The notes beneath the pieces were generated by a model. The model was given only the letters and a program-made list of their open reading frames with translations. It was not told where the DNA came from and did no database searches. This document shows positions 3,305 to 5,188 of a DNA stretch of 5,188 nucleotides, piece by piece. The DNA comes from Lachnospiraceae bacterium. Lineage in GTDB: Bacteria > Bacillota_A > Clostridia > Lachnospirales > Lachnospiraceae. Within the stretch, counting starts at the first letter, position 1; every line of letters starts with the position of its first letter. The stretch spans positions 1 to 5,188 of the forward strand of contig JAGCAV010000402.1 of NCBI GenBank assembly GCA_017652545.1, given 5' to 3'. Position numbers and translations under genes: made by a program.

Positions 3305-4489
3305 ATGACCTGCCCGAAGTGCCATAAACCTTCCATTCCCGATGCGGTATACTGCCCGTATTGTGGAAAGAAACTTTCACCCGAACAAAAAAAGCGCCGC
3401 CCGAAACGGACGGCAAACGGCACCGGTAGCGCGTTCAAGCGCGGATCCGGATGGGTGGCCCAGGCGGTGGTCGGGTATCGTGAGCTCCCGGATGACCTGA
3501 TGGATCCGGCGAACAAGCGGCAACGGATCCCGATCAAAAAGACAAAGGCCGGCTTTGCCACGAAGGCGGAGGCGCTGGCATACATCCCGACGCTGCGGGC
3601 CCTGAAGCCGGATGCCGCCCCGACGCTGCAGTATTACTGGAACAACTACGAAAAGAACGAGTACACCGCCTTGTCAGCATCCAAGCAGACAGCCTACAGT
3701 ATCGCCTGGAACCGGCTGGACAAGCTCCACAACATCCGCGTGGACCAACTGACGGTCGTAGATCTTCGGGACACGGTGTCCGCGGAGTGTTCCACATATT
3801 ACACCGCAAAGGACTGCCGGACCGTGCTGACGACGCTCTTCCGCATGGCTGCAGCTGACGGATACGCGAACAAGGACCTGCCGTCCTTCATCCAGCTGCC
3901 GAAACTGACGGAAAAGGAACGCGAGCCATTCAACGATGTCGAACAGGCGACCCTCTGGAAGCTCTACGAATCCGGCGATCTCCGGGCCGCCATCCCGCTG
4001 CTGATGATCTACAGCGGCCTGATGCCGGGCGAGTGTTTCGACCTCCACGTGGACATGATTGACCTGGACAACCGGCAGATCATCGGTGCCGGCAAGAAGA
4101 CCACTGTCCGGAAGAAGACGCCGGTGACGATCGCCGCCGTGATCATCCCGGTGCTGGAGGATCTGATCGCCCATGCGCGGCCGTCAGGGCGGCTTTTTAC
4201 CGCCTCTGAGGATCAGTGGAGGAAAGACTACTACGACGCGCTGGAGGCGGCCAAATGCCGCAAATTACAGCCGTATTCCTGCCGCCACACGACCGCCACG
4301 GCGCTGGCGATCACGGAAGGCGTCGCTCCACAGACCATCAAAAAAGTCATGCGCTGGTCGACAACTCGGATGCTGGACCGGTACGCGCATCCGGATATGG
4401 AAGACACGAAAGCGGCTGTAGATGCCATAGGCCGCCAGTCAACTACCGACACACTACCGACAGATTGCGCTGAAACAATCGCAAAATAA
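3305..4489 (+). CDS. int: Phage tyrosine-family site-specific integrase with N-terminal zinc ribbon, 394 aa
   Basis: It catalyses integration of phage DNA at the attP site that follows it. Residues 3-20 form a zinc ribbon (Cys3, Cys6, Cys17, Cys20). A basic linker follows, then an arm-binding-type domain (about 40-98, GSAFKRGSGWVAQAVVGYRE). The SAM-like core-binding domain is about 106-200, and the catalytic domain about 208-375. Seen in the catalytic domain: a Lys pair in the beta-hairpin (264-265), 'PYSCRHT' with Arg327, Trp351 in 'MRWSTTRM', and the nucleophile Tyr360 in 'LDRYAHPD'. Two usual positions differ. The first catalytic Arg (usually TG.R.GE) is Met240 in 'YSGLMPGE', and the His of H..R is Tyr324. 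I believe related clostridial phage integrases share these variants. The last 16 residues (from about 379) are encoded by attP arm repeats. ATG 3305 has the better ribosome binding site. Confidence 0.93.
   Translation: MTCPKCHKPSIPDAVYCPYCGKKLSPEQKKRRPKRTANGTGSAFKRGSGWVAQAVVGYRELPDDLMDPANKRQRIPIKKTKAGFATKAEALAYIPTLRALKPDAAPTLQYYWNNYEKNEYTALSASKQTAYSIAWNRLDKLHNIRVDQLTVVDLRDTVSAECSTYYTAKDCRTVLTTLFRMAAADGYANKDLPSFIQLPKLTEKEREPFNDVEQATLWKLYESGDLRAAIPLLMIYSGLMPGECFDLHVDMIDLDNRQIIGAGKKTTVRKKTPVTIAAVIIPVLEDLIAHARPSGRLFTASEDQWRKDYYDALEAAKCRKLQPYSCRHTTATALAITEGVAPQTIKKVMRWSTTRMLDRYAHPDMEDTKAAVDAIGRQSTTDTLPTDCAETIAK
4442..4462 (+). repeat. Two integrase arm-type sites (integrase side of attP)
   Basis: ACTACCGACA occurs exactly at 4442-4451 and 4453-4462, an 11-nt period or about one helical turn. 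Both lie inside the integrase reading frame, encoding TTDT and then LPT. The same sequence occurs four times beyond the core, so these are best read as arm-type binding sites of this integrase. Confidence 0.7.
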
Positions 4490-4498
4490 AGGCATCAG

Positions 4499-4562
4499 CT
4501 CCCCTGCTAAGGGAGTAGTGTCAGTGATGGCAGCCCGGGTTCAAATCCCGGCTTCTCCGCCA
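4499..4562 (+). other. attP core: 3' part of a tRNA-Ser(GCU) gene
   Basis: The anticodon stem is CTCCC (4499-4503) with GGGAG (4511-4515), around loop CTGCTAA with anticodon GCT (4506-4508). A long class II variable arm follows (TGTCA 4519-4523 with TGGCA 4528-4532, loop GTGA). The T stem is CCGGG/CCCGG around TTCAAAT (4535-4551). The 3' acceptor strand is CTTCTCC (4552-4558), then discriminator G and encoded CCA (4559-4562). There is no 5' acceptor strand (expected GGAGAAG) or D arm upstream; the integrase stop lies 9 nt before. So this is not a working tRNA but the piece that rebuilds a host tRNA-Ser gene on integration. Confidence 0.85.
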
Positions 4563-4567
4563 AAATG

Positions 4568-4598
4568 CCCGTAGATCAACGATCTGCGGGTTTTTCTT
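4568..4598 (+). terminator. Rho-independent terminator downstream of integrase/tRNA core
   Basis: CCCGTAGATC (4568-4577) pairs with GATCTGCGGG (4581-4590) over ten base pairs with one G-U, loop AAC, followed by TTTTTCTTT. It would end the rightward lysogeny transcript in the excised phage. After integration it would lie directly behind the rebuilt tRNA-Ser, provided the crossover is within the tRNA part. Confidence 0.8.
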
Positions 4599-4639
4599 TC
4601 GCTCTGAATCTAAGCGTGGATTTCTGTAGTTTTCTACCA

Positions 4640-4660
4640 ACTACCGACATACTACCGACA
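4640..4660 (+). repeat. Two integrase arm-type sites (inner pair, holin side of attP)
   Basis: ACTACCGACA is exact at 4640-4649 and 4651-4660, with the same 11-nt period and orientation as the pair on the integrase side. A short inverted half-match (GTAGTT, 4626-4631, against AACTAC, 4639-4644) lies just upstream. Confidence 0.7.
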
Positions 4661-4684
4661 TGACATTTTCGAGCACCCCCTCCT

Positions 4685-4707
4685 ACTACCGACAATTACT
4701 ACCGACA
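4685..4707 (+). repeat. Two integrase arm-type sites (outer pair, holin side of attP)
   Basis: ACTACCGACA is exact at 4685-4694 and 4698-4707, with a 13-nt period instead of 11. They lie 25 nt beyond the inner pair and end ten nt before the A-tract of the leftward terminator. Confidence 0.7.
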
Positions 4708-4716
4708 TCCAGAGAC

Positions 4717-4747
4717 AAAAAAAGCGCCCCGGGATTTCTCCCAGGGC
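4717..4747 (-). terminator. Rho-independent terminator of the leftward lysis region
   Basis: GCCC (4726-4729) pairs with GGGC (4744-4747), and GGGA (4731-4734) with TCCC (4739-4742). There is one C/A mismatch and a TTTC loop. Read on the minus strand, the stem is followed by two bases and seven T's (4717-4723). It lies 50 nt past the holin stop and keeps late transcription out of attP and int. Confidence 0.85.
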
Positions 4748-4750
4748 ATT

Positions 4751-4784
4751 GTTATTTTGGAAATCCGTCATTTACTAAAATAAC
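4751..4784 (-). repeat. AT-rich imperfect hairpin after the holin gene
   Basis: GTTATTTTGGAAAT (4751-4764) pairs with 4770-4784 (ATTT, one bulged A, CTAAAATAAC), including one G-T pair, around loop CCGTC. It sits between the holin stop and the terminator. No T-run follows it. It may stabilise or process the 3' end of the late mRNA, or be a protein site; only the structure is seen. Confidence 0.5.
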
Positions 4785-4796
4785 AGATTCCATATT

Positions 4797-5021
4797 TTAC
4801 TCTTCATCAGGCGGTTGTTTTTCCTGTTTGTTGTACTGCATCGTGCTGATCCCAAGCAGGGCGCCCAGGAAGGCGTCGACCGCCGTGATCGTCCCGACGA
4901 TCTGCTCCGCGTATGGCAGATCCCAGATCCGGGCCAGGGCAAAATACAGCGTGCCGATCGCCGGCAGCAGGATCTGGGCGATAAACTTCAGGACATCATA
5001 TACCTTGTTGCTCATTTTCAT
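4797..5021 (-). CDS. Phage holin, r1t-like family, 74 aa
   Basis: The protein begins MKMSNKVYDVLKFIAQILLP. It has two transmembrane segments, about residues 11-31 (LKFIAQILLPAIGTLYFALA) and 41-59 (IVGTITAVDAFLGALLGIS). They are separated by a short 'IWDLPYAEQ' loop, and a charged tail ends EKQPPDEE. The order and the 'SNK.YD.LK', 'LPY.EQI' and 'TITAVDA.LG.LLGIS' patterns match the Lactococcus phage r1t-type holin family as I know it. Holins permeabilise the membrane late in infection and release endolysin. The start at 5021 is set by AGGAGG (5028-5033); an upstream ATG at 5051 lies inside the preceding gene. It is the last gene of the leftward late region; no endolysin follows, so that gene presumably lies upstream outside the window. 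Confidence 0.9.
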   Translation of the reverse strand: MKMSNKVYDVLKFIAQILLPAIGTLYFALARIWDLPYAEQIVGTITAVDAFLGALLGISTMQYNKQEKQPPDEE

Positions 5022-5027
5022 GTTGTA

Positions 5028-5033
5028 CCTCCT
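5028..5033 (-). promoter_or_regulatory. Holin ribosome binding site
   Basis: AGGAGG on the minus strand, six nt before the ATG at 5021, decides this start over ATG 5051. It begins immediately after the stop codon of the upstream gene (5035-5037), so the two genes are likely coupled. Confidence 0.8.
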
Positions 5034-5034
5034 G

Positions 5035-5188
5035 TCAGTGTGCGTAAGCATGGGCGGGCACCGGCTGCGCTTCCGGCGGGATCGACGGCAGCGCCCGCAC
5101 CTGGTTGTAGATATCGCTGATCACGTTATTCTCCCCCAGCGCCTCATATTGGACATACATATTATCAATGTTTGCCCGATCATCCGCG
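5035..5188 (-). CDS. Unknown phage late protein, C-terminal 50 residues only
   Basis: An open minus-strand frame enters from the right edge and ends at TGA 5035-5037, next to the holin ribosome binding site. The visible part includes 'ADDRANIDNMYVQYEALGEN', 'NVISDIYNQVRALPSIPPEA' and ends 'VPAHAYAH'. The middle looks helical, and the tail is Pro/Ala/His-rich and probably disordered. No family is recognised, no membrane segment is seen in this piece, and the start is outside the window (an internal ATG at MYVQ is possible). Codon use resembles the neighbouring phage genes, and coupling with the holin suggests a late, lysis- or tail-associated protein. Confidence 0.6.
   Translation of the reverse strand, partial: ADDRANIDNMYVQYEALGENNVISDIYNQVRALPSIPPEAQPVPAHAYAH

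Larger units (their letters stand above)
4442..4707. other. attP: Phage attachment site, attP
   Basis: A tRNA-derived core (about 4499-4562) is flanked by six exact copies of ACTACCGACA: two to the left (4442-4462) and four to the right (4640-4707). This is the arm-core-arm layout of phage attP sites for tyrosine integrases. It starts within the 3' end of int and extends to just before the terminator of the leftward holin gene. Because both arms and phage genes on both sides are present, this is not attL or attR. The exact crossover needs the host tRNA-Ser sequence. Confidence 0.72.

Noticed and set aside
2484..3585. Minus-strand frames antisense to the repressor, secreted protein and integrase genes
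   Set aside because: The plus-strand genes have clear domains and ribosome binding sites; the antisense frames have neither.
4463..4562. Complete tRNA-Ser gene
   Set aside because: There is no 5' acceptor strand or D arm before the anticodon stem. Only the 3' part is present.
4442..4707. CRISPR array made of the ACTACCGACA repeats
   Set aside because: The repeats are only 10 bp, and the gaps are 1-3 nt within pairs and irregular between pairs. The tRNA core and integrase next to them fit attP arm sites.
5022..5051. Holin start at 5051
   Set aside because: It lies within the upstream gene and adds a non-family sequence. AGGAGG sits six nt before the ATG at 5021.

Overview
The window reads as part of a temperate tailed phage of a Gram-positive, Bacillota/Clostridia-type host. 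The evidence is strong AGGAGG-type ribosome binding sites, a tyrosine integrase with an N-terminal zinc ribbon, an r1t-like holin, a Gp157-family protein, and back-to-back Cro-like and CI-like regulators. Most genes are moderately GC-rich. The repressor gene and the divergent promoter region (about 2320-2815) are visibly AT-richer.

Layout. Positions 1-2320 are the start of the leftward (minus-strand) early operon. From its promoter it runs: Cro-like HTH protein, a 36-aa ORF, an 81-aa HTH/excisionase-like protein, a 55-aa single-TM protein, a 284-aa protein with two HTH-like segments, a 71-aa protein, then a Gp157-like protein cut by the left edge. These genes are tightly coupled, with overlaps and short gaps. 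The only sizeable gap (419-503) holds what looks like an oppositely directed small RNA unit. Positions 2321-2487 are the genetic switch, with divergent promoters and copies of a TTACGCAATT-type operator. Positions 2488-4489 are the rightward lysogeny cassette: short XRE repressor, secreted 152-aa protein, integrase.

Positions 4442-4707 look like an intact phage attachment site (attP). The core is the 3' part of a tRNA-Ser(GCU) gene, from the anticodon stem to CCA, with no 5' half. It is flanked on both sides by exact copies of ACTACCGACA (two on the integrase side, four on the other), as expected for integrase arm-type sites. To the right is a leftward lysis-region end: the 3' part of an unknown gene, a holin, and a terminator. 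Arm sites on both sides plus phage genes on both sides mean the window is probably from an excised/circular phage genome or a tandem copy, not from an attL or attR junction. No host DNA is apparent.

How it works together (inference). The CI-like repressor holds down the leftward early operon and probably autoregulates. In the lysogen the rightward cassette would keep making repressor and the secreted protein, a candidate lysogenic-conversion factor. Integrase would recombine attP into the 3' end of a host tRNA-Ser(GCU) gene and rebuild that tRNA. The most interesting items are the attP architecture with two arm sites inside the integrase coding sequence, the candidate antisense small RNA, the altered catalytic positions of the integrase, and the secreted protein.
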